Shown: positions 1 through 5,956 of the stretch, one piece after another
Numbering within the stretch: position 1 is the stretch's first letter
Layout: each line of letters opens with the position of its first letter
Assembly: GCA_018650745.1 (NCBI GenBank)
Contig: JABIFK010000178.1
Span: 1 to 5,956 of the forward strand
Length of the DNA stretch: 5,956 nt
Reading direction: 5' to 3'
Source of the DNA: Candidatus Latescibacterota bacterium
GTDB taxonomy: Bacteria > Latescibacterota > UBA2968
Program-made: the position numbers and the translations under genes
The notes under the pieces: model-generated
Databases searched by the model: none
Told to the model about the DNA's origin: nothing
The model's input: only the letters and a program-made list of their open reading frames with translations

Positions 1-278
1 CCAGCGACTACATGAAAACACTGCCCGACATGATTCGCCCGTGGGTGCCCGAAGACATGGTCACCCTCGGCACCGATGGTTTTGGTCGAAGCGATACCCG
101 CGAGTCTTTGCGCCGGCATTTTGAAGTCGATGCCGAATGCATTGCTGTGGGTGCCCTTCACGCGTTGGCCAAACAAGGCAAAATCAAGCGCGAACAAGTG
201 GCCCAAGCCATTGAAGCATTAGACATCGATCCAGAAAAAGTCGATCCGGTATCTGCCGGCCCAATCACAACGTATTAA
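1..278 (+). CDS. aceE: Pyruvate dehydrogenase E1 component, homodimeric type (3' end only)
   Basis: This is the C-terminal 91 residues of the thiamine-diphosphate-dependent E1 subunit, which decarboxylates pyruvate and passes the acetyl group to the lipoyl arm of E2. The frame is open from the left edge, with the first full codon at base 3 (reading SDYMKTLPD), and ends at TAA 276-278. The ATG at 12 is an internal Met, not a start. The block LGTDGFGRSDTRESLRRHFEVD is the highly conserved end of AceE-type E1 proteins (about 890 residues), and it is absent from the PdhA/PdhB heterotetramer type. The tail after the conserved KVDP stretch runs a few residues longer than in E. coli. aceF and lpd follow on the same strand, which supports the assignment. 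The thiamine-binding core lies upstream of the window and cannot be judged. Confidence 0.95.
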   Translation, partial: SDYMKTLPDMIRPWVPEDMVTLGTDGFGRSDTRESLRRHFEVDAECIAVGALHALAKQGKIKREQVAQAIEALDIDPEKVDPVSAGPITTY

Positions 279-285
279 AACGGAA

Positions 286-407
286 AATCAACGAATCAAC
301 AAATCAACGAATCGAAGCTTGCAAATATGTTAGGTGGTAGGCGAGAATCGCTGATGACTCGCTACGCTCGTTGTAGGCTTCGCCTGTGCGTTGATTCGCC
401 GATTCGT
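286..407. repeat. Small inverted-repeat element built from 8-bp units, between aceE and aceF
   Basis: The left end is a short tandem array of 8-bp units: AATCAACG (286-293), AATCAACA (294-301), AATCAACG (302-309), then a partial AATCG (310-314). The right end carries the same unit in opposite orientation: CGTTGATT (389-396), CGCCGATT (397-404), CG. Bases 292-309 pair with 389-406 at 15 of 18 positions. Perfect shorter pairings also exist, namely 292-300 with 390-398 and 307-314 with 400-407, so the arms can pair in more than one register. The interior can form smaller hairpins: GCGAG 341-345 with CTCGC 358-362, and AGGC 375-378 with GCCT 382-385. No gene fits here. It resembles a dispersed palindromic or MITE-like intergenic repeat, but only one copy is visible, so membership of a repeat family is inferred. 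Confidence 0.7.
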
Positions 408-415
408 AAACTATT

Positions 416-420
416 GGAGG
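416..420 (+). promoter_or_regulatory. Ribosome binding site of aceF
   Basis: GGAGG lies 4 bases before the GTG codon at 425. This strong Shine-Dalgarno match decides the non-ATG start: the next residues, ATEFKLPDLGEG, are the normal beginning of a lipoyl domain. The site sits only about 9 bases beyond the right arm of the inverted repeat, so folding of that element could influence access to it. Confidence 0.8.
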
Positions 421-424
421 AACT

Positions 425-1699
425 GTGGCAACCGAATTCAAACTCCCCGACCTGGGTGAAGGTGTTGAAGCCGGAGACGTTGTGACCGTGCTCGTCTCCA
501 AAGGCGATACCATCGAAAAAGAACAAGGTGTCGTTGAGCTCGAAACCGACAAAGCACTCATAGAAGTTCCCAGTGATGTCGCCGGAATCGTGACTCAAAT
601 ACATGTCAATGCGGGTGATCGTGTGCCCATTGGTGCAATTCTTGTTACGGTTGAAGAAGAAGGCGATGCGGCGGTTGAAGCACCCGCAGAAGAACCGGCA
701 AGTGCACCAGAAGATGCCGCACCAGCACCCGAAGTAACCACGCCAGCAGAACCGACACCACAGCCCGAAGCACCTGCGGCTCCTGCACCCATTGAAGGCG
801 ATCCCATTCCTGCAGCACCCGCAACGCGGCGTCTTGCACGTGAATTAGGCGTAGACCTCACCCAAGTCTCAGGACAAGGGCCCGGTGGACGCATTCTACA
901 AGACGACGTAAAAGCCCATGTGCGCAGCGGACAATCGGCAGCACCAGCGGCGACAAGTGCACCCGCAGCACCTGAATTGCCAGACTTTTCCAGATGGGGC
1001 GAAATAGAGAGGCAACCCGTAAGCAAAATACGGCAAATCATTGCCAAAAACATGGGTGTGGCCTGGAGCCAAATACCGCATGTCACACAATTTGACAAAG
1101 CCGATGCAACAGACCTCGAAGCCTTCCGCCAGCGCAACAAAACAGCAGCCGAATCTCACGGCGGGCGCCTGACACCAACAGTGCTCATTCTCAAAGCCGT
1201 CATCACAGCACTCAAAGCCTTTCCACAAGTCAATGCCAGTCTCGATGTGGCAACCAATGAACTCATTTTGAAAAACTATTACAACCTTGGCATCGCCGTC
1301 GATACTGAGCGTGGCTTGTTGGTACCCGTGATTAAAGATGTTGATAGCAAAGATCTCTTTCAACTGGCCGCCGAACTCACCGACATTGGTGAACGCGCAC
1401 GCACCAACAAAATTGGCCTCGATGAACTCCAAGGTGGCACCTTTACCGTAACCAACTTGGGAAGCTTGGGTGTGGGTGCATTCACGCCTATCGTCAATCA
1501 CCCTGAAGTGGCCATCTTAGGTTTGGGCCGCAGTGTTGAAGAACCGGTTGTTAGAAATGGCCGTATCGAACCACGCCTCATGATGCCCATTGCTCTTTCA
1601 TATGACCATCGCGTCATAGATGGCGCAGACGGCGCACGCTTTGTTCGAAAAATTGTCGAATCTCTCGAAAATCCAGAACACATGTTACTCGGTGGATAA
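425..1699 (+). CDS. aceF: Dihydrolipoamide acetyltransferase, E2 of pyruvate dehydrogenase
   Basis: E2 core of the pyruvate dehydrogenase complex. It takes the acetyl group from E1 on a lipoyl arm and transfers it to CoA in the cytoplasm. Domains in order: one lipoyl domain (about 1-77) with the lipoylated lysine K43 in the ETDKALIEVPS motif; a flexible Ala/Pro/Glu-rich linker (about 80-128); a peripheral-subunit-binding domain (about 129-167, with ATRRLARELGVDL and GPGGRILQDDV); a second Ala/Pro linker; and the catalytic acyltransferase domain (about 195-424). The catalytic motif is DHRVIDG with H395 and D399, and TVTNLGSLG (342-350) precedes it. The 424 residues and single lipoyl domain make it compact next to E. 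coli AceF, which has 630 residues and three lipoyl domains. Translation starts at GTG 425 behind GGAGG. The FTPIVNHPEVAILGLGR stretch and the adjacent aceE favour pyruvate over 2-oxoglutarate or branched-chain E2. Confidence 0.95.
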   Translation: MATEFKLPDLGEGVEAGDVVTVLVSKGDTIEKEQGVVELETDKALIEVPSDVAGIVTQIHVNAGDRVPIGAILVTVEEEGDAAVEAPAEEPASAPEDAAPAPEVTTPAEPTPQPEAPAAPAPIEGDPIPAAPATRRLARELGVDLTQVSGQGPGGRILQDDVKAHVRSGQSAAPAATSAPAAPELPDFSRWGEIERQPVSKIRQIIAKNMGVAWSQIPHVTQFDKADATDLEAFRQRNKTAAESHGGRLTPTVLILKAVITALKAFPQVNASLDVATNELILKNYYNLGIAVDTERGLLVPVIKDVDSKDLFQLAAELTDIGERARTNKIGLDELQGGTFTVTNLGSLGVGAFTPIVNHPEVAILGLGRSVEEPVVRNGRIEPRLMMPIALSYDHRVIDGADGARFVRKIVESLENPEHMLLGG

Positions 1700-1706
1700 A
1701 TAAAAT

Positions 1707-3119
1707 ATGCCAGAAACTCATAAAACCGATTTACTCGTTATTGGCGGTGGCCCTGGTGGTTATGCCGCGGCATTTCGCGCAGCCGACTTGGGTCTTAGCG
1801 TCACCCTCATTGAAGCCGACAACCGTCTCGGTGGTACGTGCTTGTTGCACGGATGTATTCCATCCAAGGCCTTACTTCATGTGGCGGCGCTCATTGCACA
1901 AACCCAAGAAGCACAACATTGGGGTGTCACATTCTCCGAACCCAAAATCGACTTACCTGCACTTCGCGAATGGAAAAATGGCATCATCAGTCGCCTCTCC
2001 AATGGTTTGGCAGGTTTGGTTCGCCAGCGCAAAGTACACCACATCCAAGGTTTTGCAGAGTTTGATTCCTCTACAAGTGTGGTGGTCAAAAACAACGACG
2101 ACGTATCGCGCATCGAATTTGGCAATGCCATTATTGCCACAGGATCTCGTCCCGTCAATATTCCTCTCTTTGCCATAGACAGCCCACGCGTGATGAACTC
2201 GTCAGAAGCACTCGAACTTGACGAAGTTCCCAAGAGCTTGCTCGTTGTAGGGGGTGGCATCATTGGCCTCGAATTGGGCAATGTTTATTCCGGTTTGGGC
2301 AGCGAAGTTACCGTGGTCGAAATGACCGATGCCCTCGTACCGGGTGCAGATGCCGATTTAATCAAGCCACTTGCGGCACGCCTCAATCGCGACTTTAAAG
2401 CCATACACACACGCACGCGTGTCACACACCTTGAAGAAGTCAACAATGGCATTGAAGTACATTATGAAAGTAACAGTCAACAATTTGTCGAAACGTTCGA
2501 CCGAGTGCTATTGGCCATTGGCCGACGGCCCAATACCGACAATATTACCATCGAAAATACCAAGGTCGAACGCAACGACCGTGGTTTTATAACTGTTGAT
2601 GCACAAATGCGAACCTCCGATGCAAACATCTTTGCAATCGGCGATGCCGTACCAGGCCCGGGGTTGGCCCACAAAGCCGCGCATGAAGGCCACGTTGCTG
2701 CCGAAGTATTAGCAGGGCACGGTGCCGTATTTGACAAAGTCGTACCATCCGTTGTTTATACAGACCCCGAAGTCGCTTGGGTTGGCCTGACAGAAAATGA
2801 AGCCAAACAAGACAATCGCAAGGTAGACGTCGCCAGATTCCCTTGGGCGGCATCGGGAAAAGCAACATCCATAGGTCGTACAGAAGGCCTGACTAAAATC
2901 ATCTCCGATCCACATACGCATCGTGTTCTGGGTATGGGCATTGTAGGGCCTCATGCAGGTGACTTGCTCGCAGAAGGTGTGCTGGCTATCGAAATGGCTG
3001 CCGTTGTCGAAGACATTGCACACAGCATCCATCCCCACCCATCGTTATCAGAAACGGTGGGTGTTGCGGCCGAGATCCAACTCGGTTCTGCTACAGATGT
3101 TTATATGCCTAAGAAATAA
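1707..3119 (+). CDS. lpd: Dihydrolipoamide dehydrogenase, E3 of pyruvate dehydrogenase
   Basis: FAD flavoprotein that reoxidises the dihydrolipoyl arm of E2 and passes electrons to NAD+. The N-terminal FAD motif is GGGPGG (13-18). The redox disulfide is C45/C50 in GGTCLLHGCIPSKALL, and ATGSRP lies at 144-149. The NAD-binding motif G182-x-G184-x-x-G187 follows, then the second FAD segment AIGD ending at D313, and a C-terminal dimerisation domain with the catalytic dyad H444/E449 in HPHPSLSE. The length of 470 residues is normal. The active-site spacer is LLHG rather than the LNVG/LNRG common in E. coli-like or mitochondrial E3. The start ATG 1707 is 7 bp after the aceF stop. The only Shine-Dalgarno-like sequence is GGTGGA (1691-1696), inside the end of aceF, so translational coupling is likely. 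Relatives with this fold include mercuric and glutathione reductases, but the HPHPSLSE motif and position in the operon support E3. Confidence 0.95.
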   Translation: MPETHKTDLLVIGGGPGGYAAAFRAADLGLSVTLIEADNRLGGTCLLHGCIPSKALLHVAALIAQTQEAQHWGVTFSEPKIDLPALREWKNGIISRLSNGLAGLVRQRKVHHIQGFAEFDSSTSVVVKNNDDVSRIEFGNAIIATGSRPVNIPLFAIDSPRVMNSSEALELDEVPKSLLVVGGGIIGLELGNVYSGLGSEVTVVEMTDALVPGADADLIKPLAARLNRDFKAIHTRTRVTHLEEVNNGIEVHYESNSQQFVETFDRVLLAIGRRPNTDNITIENTKVERNDRGFITVDAQMRTSDANIFAIGDAVPGPGLAHKAAHEGHVAAEVLAGHGAVFDKVVPSVVYTDPEVAWVGLTENEAKQDNRKVDVARFPWAASGKATSIGRTEGLTKIISDPHTHRVLGMGIVGPHAGDLLAEGVLAIEMAAVVEDIAHSIHPHPSLSETVGVAAEIQLGSATDVYMPKK

Positions 3120-3134
3120 GTTTAAAAGATCCTC

Positions 3135-3178
3135 AAAAAGCGGCGTCTGGTGTAAGCACCAGACGCCGCTTTTTATTT
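3135..3178 (+). terminator. Rho-independent terminator of the aceE-aceF-lpd operon
   Basis: Bases 3135-3152 and 3157-3174 are perfect 18-bp complements around a TAAG loop. The GC-rich core (GCGGCGTCTGGTG) is flanked by A5 and followed by TTTTTATTT. It begins 15 bases after the lpd stop codon, where a terminator for the operon is expected. The A5 on the upstream side would also give a T-tract on the - strand, but no - strand gene arrives here. Confidence 0.95.
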
Positions 3179-3190
3179 CTCAAGGAAACC

Positions 3191-3210
3191 AAAAGGAATA
3201 CCTTTTTCTT
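3191..3210 (+). other. Weak A/T-rich hairpin followed by a T-rich run
   Basis: AAAAGG (3191-3196) pairs with CCTTTT (3201-3206) around an AATA loop, followed by TCTTTT. The stem is short with only two G-C pairs, so it is at most a secondary back-up terminator downstream of the strong one. It could equally be chance in a locally pyrimidine-rich stretch (about 3201-3240). Confidence 0.25.
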
Positions 3211-3245
3211 TTATATCTCACGCCTTCTTTTTACATTCCTAAATA

Positions 3246-3274
3246 TTGACCCCACATACATCCCGTCTTATCTT
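3246..3274 (+). promoter_or_regulatory. Probable sigma-70-type promoter for the glycogen debranching enzyme
   Basis: TTGACC (3246-3251) matches five of six bases of the -35 consensus. TATCTT (3269-3274) matches four of six of the -10 consensus, and the spacer is the optimal 17 bp. Initiation would fall near 3281, giving a leader of roughly 35 bases to the ATG at 3315. It lies after the operon terminator and before a gene that otherwise has no promoter. I see no clear operator repeat around it. Confidence 0.55.
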
Positions 3275-3303
3275 TTAAAACACCAAATTCTGTACCCAAT
3301 ATC

Positions 3304-3308
3304 AAGGA
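3304..3308 (+). promoter_or_regulatory. Ribosome binding site of the debranching enzyme
   Basis: AAGGA is 6 bases before ATG 3315. Another ATG at 3310 is in a different frame and too close to the site, so 3315 is the chosen start. Confidence 0.75.
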
Positions 3309-3314
3309 CATGTT

Positions 3315-5303
3315 ATGGACATACTCATTGGCAAAGAAGTTTGCCGAGACCTCGACAAGGCCATCCACCGAGAATGGCTCGAAACCAATGGCATAGGTGG
3401 TTTTGCAGGTTCTACCATTATCGGGCTCAATACCCGACGATACCACGGCTTGTTCGTACCAGCTCTTAATCCACCCTTAGGGCGTGTGGTTGCTCTGTCC
3501 AAGTTTGAAGAAACGCTTCGCTTGTCCGATGGCAGCACATTTGACCTAAGTAGCAACAACTACTACGGGGCCATACATCCTCACGGATATCGCTACCTTG
3601 AACACGTGCGCCTAGACCCGTTCCCAACTTTTACCTATCGCTTAAACGATATCTCCCTTGAAAAAAAGGTATTCATGGTACACGGTCAAAATGCCACCGT
3701 AATAACCTATGGCCCTCTCGACCAACCCGCTACGCTCACACTAAGGCCCCTTGTTGCATTTCGCGACTATCATCACATCACAAGGCAAAATCCCTACTTA
3801 AATCCTCATGTAGAAATACAAACAAACCATATCTGTTTTCAACCTTACGACCAACTTCCACCTTTACACTTCACACACAACGGTCAATTTGAAAATAAGG
3901 GCGATTGGTACTATAACTTTACATATCCCGTAGAATCTTATCGCGGCCTTGATTGCGAAGAAGATTTGTATTGTCCCGGAGAATTCACATTCGAACTGCA
4001 ACCGGGTCAATCAGCCAACATCATTGTCTCACTCGCCCCCATTCCTATAGATCAAACAGAACACTTACTGCAATCTGAACGCACACGCCGAAAGAATCTA
4101 AACAAAAACATACCTTCCGATGATGTGGGCACGCGTTTGCTCACCCAAGCGGCCGATGCCTTTATTGTTAAACGCAAAGACGATCTCTCCACCATTATTG
4201 CGGGTTACCCTTGGTTTACCGATTGGGGCCGCGACACAATGATCGCCTTGCCTGGCCTCACGCTGGTGACCAAACGTTATGCTGAAGCACGCGACATATT
4301 GGCTGCTTTTGCCCAGGTGTGTGACCAAGGCCTTATTCCAAATCGATTTCCCGATCACGGGGAAACCCCCGACTACAACAGTGTAGACGCCACCCTTTGG
4401 TATGTTCATGCCATAGACCGCTACTTGGCTTATACAGGTGATATCGAATTTGTGCGCGACACGCTCTGGCCCACCATCAAAGAAATCATTGCGTGGTTTA
4501 CCAAAGGTACCCGTTACAATATCCACGTCGATACCGACGGCCTACTCTATGCCGGAGAAACAGGCGTGCAACTCACCTGGATGGATGCCAAAGTTGATGA
4601 CTGGGTGGTCACACCTCGCGAGGGCAAACCCGTAGAGATCAACGCACTTTGGTATAATGCACTTTGCATTGCACAAAACCTTGCCGAACAATTTGAAGAC
4701 CCAACACACGCCGCAGAATACAGCGCATTGGCCCAACGCGTCGCAACACAGTTCCCAAAAGCATTTTGGAATCCTCAAACGGAGTGCCTTTTTGATTGCA
4801 TCGGCCCAGAAGGCCCCGACCCTGCCATTCGTCCCAATCAAATTTTTGCACTGAGCCTAACACATCGCATGCTTTCCGATGACCAGGAAGAAGGCATTTT
4901 ATCCGTCGTGCAAAACAATCTGCTCACACCCTATGGGTTGCGCAGCCTCTCACCATCAGACCCAGCCTATGCAGGTCATTATGGTGGCGATCCGCACAGC
5001 AGAGATGGCGCCTACCATCAAGGTACCGTGTGGGGGTGGTTGATGGGCCCCTTTGTCACGGCTTGGGTTCGTAGAAATCAAAATAACCCTGGCGTTCATC
5101 AGACAGCACAGCGCTTTCTCGATCCACTGCGCCAACATTTACAGGAACATGGCCTAGGGCAAATATCCGAGATCTTCGATGGCGACTCACCACATACACC
5201 GCGCGGTTGTTATGCACAGGCCTGGAGCGTTGCAGAAACCTTACGTGCTTATGTCGAAGACGTTTTAGATCAAAAGCCCGAATCTGTACACGTAAATTCA
5301 TAG
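3315..5303 (+). CDS. Glycogen debranching enzyme (amylo-alpha-1,6-glucosidase, GH133-like)
   Basis: Cytoplasmic glycoside hydrolase expected to remove alpha-1,6 branch stubs from glycogen or related alpha-glucans. It matches the archaeal/bacterial type of debranching enzyme. The N-terminal domain (about 1-270) has the signature REWLETNGIGGFAGSTIIGLNTRRYHGL near residues 19-46. The C-terminal (alpha/alpha)6-type catalytic domain (about 280-650) holds GYPWFTDWGRD (297-307), PNRFPDHGETPDYNSVDATLW (342-362), WMDAK (422-426) and YHQGTVWGW (567-575), with RGCYAQAWSVAE near the end. The length of 662 residues fits the family. There is no signal peptide or membrane segment. It starts at ATG 3315 with AAGGA 6 bases upstream, and it appears monocistronic between two strong terminators. 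No other glycogen genes (glgA, glgB, glgC, glgP) are in view. Exact substrate preference cannot be read from the sequence, and a glucoamylase-like activity on related glucans is the main alternative. Confidence 0.9.
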   Translation: MDILIGKEVCRDLDKAIHREWLETNGIGGFAGSTIIGLNTRRYHGLFVPALNPPLGRVVALSKFEETLRLSDGSTFDLSSNNYYGAIHPHGYRYLEHVRLDPFPTFTYRLNDISLEKKVFMVHGQNATVITYGPLDQPATLTLRPLVAFRDYHHITRQNPYLNPHVEIQTNHICFQPYDQLPPLHFTHNGQFENKGDWYYNFTYPVESYRGLDCEEDLYCPGEFTFELQPGQSANIIVSLAPIPIDQTEHLLQSERTRRKNLNKNIPSDDVGTRLLTQAADAFIVKRKDDLSTIIAGYPWFTDWGRDTMIALPGLTLVTKRYAEARDILAAFAQVCDQGLIPNRFPDHGETPDYNSVDATLWYVHAIDRYLAYTGDIEFVRDTLWPTIKEIIAWFTKGTRYNIHVDTDGLLYAGETGVQLTWMDAKVDDWVVTPREGKPVEINALWYNALCIAQNLAEQFEDPTHAAEYSALAQRVATQFPKAFWNPQTECLFDCIGPEGPDPAIRPNQIFALSLTHRMLSDDQEEGILSVVQNNLLTPYGLRSLSPSDPAYAGHYGGDPHSRDGAYHQGTVWGWLMGPFVTAWVRRNQNNPGVHQTAQRFLDPLRQHLQEHGLGQISEIFDGDSPHTPRGCYAQAWSVAETLRAYVEDVLDQKPESVHVNS

Positions 5304-5319
5304 ATAATCCTAAGCAAAT

Positions 5320-5359
5320 AAAAAAGCCCTCTCGTTATTTAAAACGAGAGGGCTTTTTT
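5320..5359. terminator. Bidirectional terminator between the debranching enzyme and aroB
   Basis: Bases 5320-5336 and 5343-5359 form a perfect 17-bp stem around ATTTAA, with core GCCCTCTCGTT and A6 on the left matching T6 on the right. Read either way it ends in six T. It starts 16 bases after the debranching enzyme stop and lies 13 bases beyond the aroB stop, so one hairpin can terminate both convergent transcripts. Confidence 0.95.
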
Positions 5360-5372
5360 AATAGAAACACGC

Positions 5373-5956
5373 CTAAGAAGCAATCACAGATTCTTTCTGC
5401 GAACACGCCTGCATATATTTAATGCCCTCCATCATTTCTTCACGCGTAACATCATCACGCGGCACAACCTGTCCAATAGATTCCGGCAACACAAATCGAA
5501 TAACACCCTCACGTACTTTTTTATCATTCAGCATCCGCTTTAAAATATCATCCATCGCCAGATTTTCTGCGCCACCCAAAATGCCTAACCGATCCAACAA
5601 AGCATTTTGGCGGGCAAACTCAGCTTCCGACCACATGCCATTGTCTACTGCAATTTTACCCGCAGCCAACATGCCCAGCACAACGGCCTCACCATGTTTA
5701 TAATAGGTATAGTTCGTCACCACTTCCAGCGCATGGCCAATCGTATGACCATAATTCAAAATTTCGCGCACGCCCTTCTCAGTCTCATCTTCTGATACAA
5801 CATTCGCCTTAATACGGCATTGTTGTCCAACCAACCAATTCAATTGCTCGGCTTCCAAAGTCAAGGTGGCTGCATCTTCAATGTGTTCTTCCAAAAATGC
5901 CACCAAGTTTGGATCACGTATTAATCCGTGCTTAACCACTTCGGCCATACCGGCTC
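5373..5956 (-). CDS. aroB: 3-Dehydroquinate synthase (C-terminal part; 5' end outside window)
   Basis: AroB converts DAHP to 3-dehydroquinate, the second step of the shikimate pathway, using NAD+ and a divalent metal (Zn or Co). The frame is open to the right edge and reads AGMAEVVKHG, so the Met at 5946-5948 is internal and roughly half of a normal ~360-residue protein is missing. Against the Aspergillus nidulans enzyme, family active-site positions visible here are: Glu and Lys in AEVVKHG (metal ligand E194, K197); Lys in IKANVV (K250); and Arg, Asn and two His in REILNYGHTIGH (R264, N268, H271, H275), with the first His a metal ligand. The third metal ligand is the His of KHGEAV (H287), and a late Lys lies in NDKKVREG (K356). 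All are kept, so the enzyme looks functional. The stop TAG is at 5373-5375, just beyond the shared terminator. Related sugar-phosphate cyclases such as 2-deoxy-scyllo-inosose synthase are alternatives, but the residue pattern is that of AroB. Confidence 0.95.
   Translation of the reverse strand, partial: AGMAEVVKHGLIRDPNLVAFLEEHIEDAATLTLEAEQLNWLVGQQCRIKANVVSEDETEKGVREILNYGHTIGHALEVVTNYTYYKHGEAVVLGMLAAGKIAVDNGMWSEAEFARQNALLDRLGILGGAENLAMDDILKRMLNDKKVREGVIRFVLPESIGQVVPRDDVTREEMMEGIKYMQACSQKESVIAS

Noticed and set aside
12..14. ATG at the left edge as the start of a small 88-residue protein
   Set aside because: The frame is open further upstream and the residues before it (SDY) continue the AceE family sequence, so this is an internal Met of a truncated gene.
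286..314. Tandem 8-bp units considered as the start of a CRISPR array or an origin iteron array
   Set aside because: Units are 8 bp with no spacers and only three and a half copies. There is no cas, rep or dnaA gene nearby, and the inverted copies on the right point to a palindromic element.
279..424. Internal promoter for aceF within the aceE-aceF gap
   Set aside because: A -35-like TTGATT (391-396) exists, but no acceptable -10 lies 16-18 bp after it (TTGGAG falls there), and the position would overlap the ribosome binding site.
304..561. Open frame of 85 codons on the - strand running across the aceE-aceF repeat and the start of aceF
   Set aside because: It overlaps the clearly coding lipoyl domain of aceF on the opposite strand, has no recognisable domain, and much of it reads a low-complexity Ser/Thr/Pro shadow. 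The repeat happens to lack stops in this frame, which is not evidence of coding.
595..1140. Long - strand open frame opposite aceF (181 codons)
   Set aside because: It is a mirror of the Ala/Pro-rich linker coding region and gives a low-complexity Gly/Ala/Ser protein with no domain. The + strand frame is unambiguous.
3310..3312. ATG upstream of the chosen debranching enzyme start
   Set aside because: It is in another frame and only one base from AAGGA, so it cannot begin the debranching enzyme. The ATG at 3315 has proper spacing.

Overview
The window holds ordinary bacterial housekeeping metabolism with tight, well-signalled gene boundaries. Base composition looks close to balanced, Shine-Dalgarno sequences are clear, and rho-independent terminators are strong. 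The organism is a bacterium whose pyruvate dehydrogenase uses the homodimeric AceE-type E1. That type is typical of Proteobacteria and several other Gram-negative-type phyla, whereas Firmicutes and mitochondria use a PdhA/PdhB pair. The compact E2, the E3 active-site variant (CLLHGC) and the archaeal/bacterial-type glycogen debranching enzyme are unlike Escherichia coli. They would suit a less-studied phylum such as the Planctomycetota or a neighbouring lineage, but the sequence alone does not settle the taxon.

Layout. (1) Bases 1-3119, + strand: the 3' end of aceE, then aceF (E2) and lpd (E3), a complete E1-E2-E3 order that together converts pyruvate to acetyl-CoA, CO2 and NADH. The aceE-aceF gap (146 bp) contains a compact inverted-repeat element built from 8-bp units. 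aceF and lpd are only 7 bp apart. A perfect 18-bp hairpin with a T-tract closes the operon at about 3135-3178. (2) Bases 3120-3314: an intergenic region with that terminator, a weaker A/T hairpin, and a plausible sigma-70-type promoter for the next gene. (3) Bases 3315-5303, + strand: a 662-residue glycogen debranching enzyme (amylo-alpha-1,6-glucosidase, GH133-like), apparently transcribed alone. (4) Bases 5320-5359: a perfect 17-bp hairpin with A6 on one side and T6 on the other, serving as a shared terminator between convergent genes. (5) Bases 5373-5956, - strand: the C-terminal half of aroB (3-dehydroquinate synthase, shikimate pathway), whose 5' end lies beyond the window.

The PDH genes form one functional unit. 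The debranching enzyme and aroB are separate transcription units with no direct pathway link to it, beyond general central carbon metabolism. I see no exotic new system. The element most worth following up is the small octamer-based inverted repeat at 286-407 inside the PDH operon.
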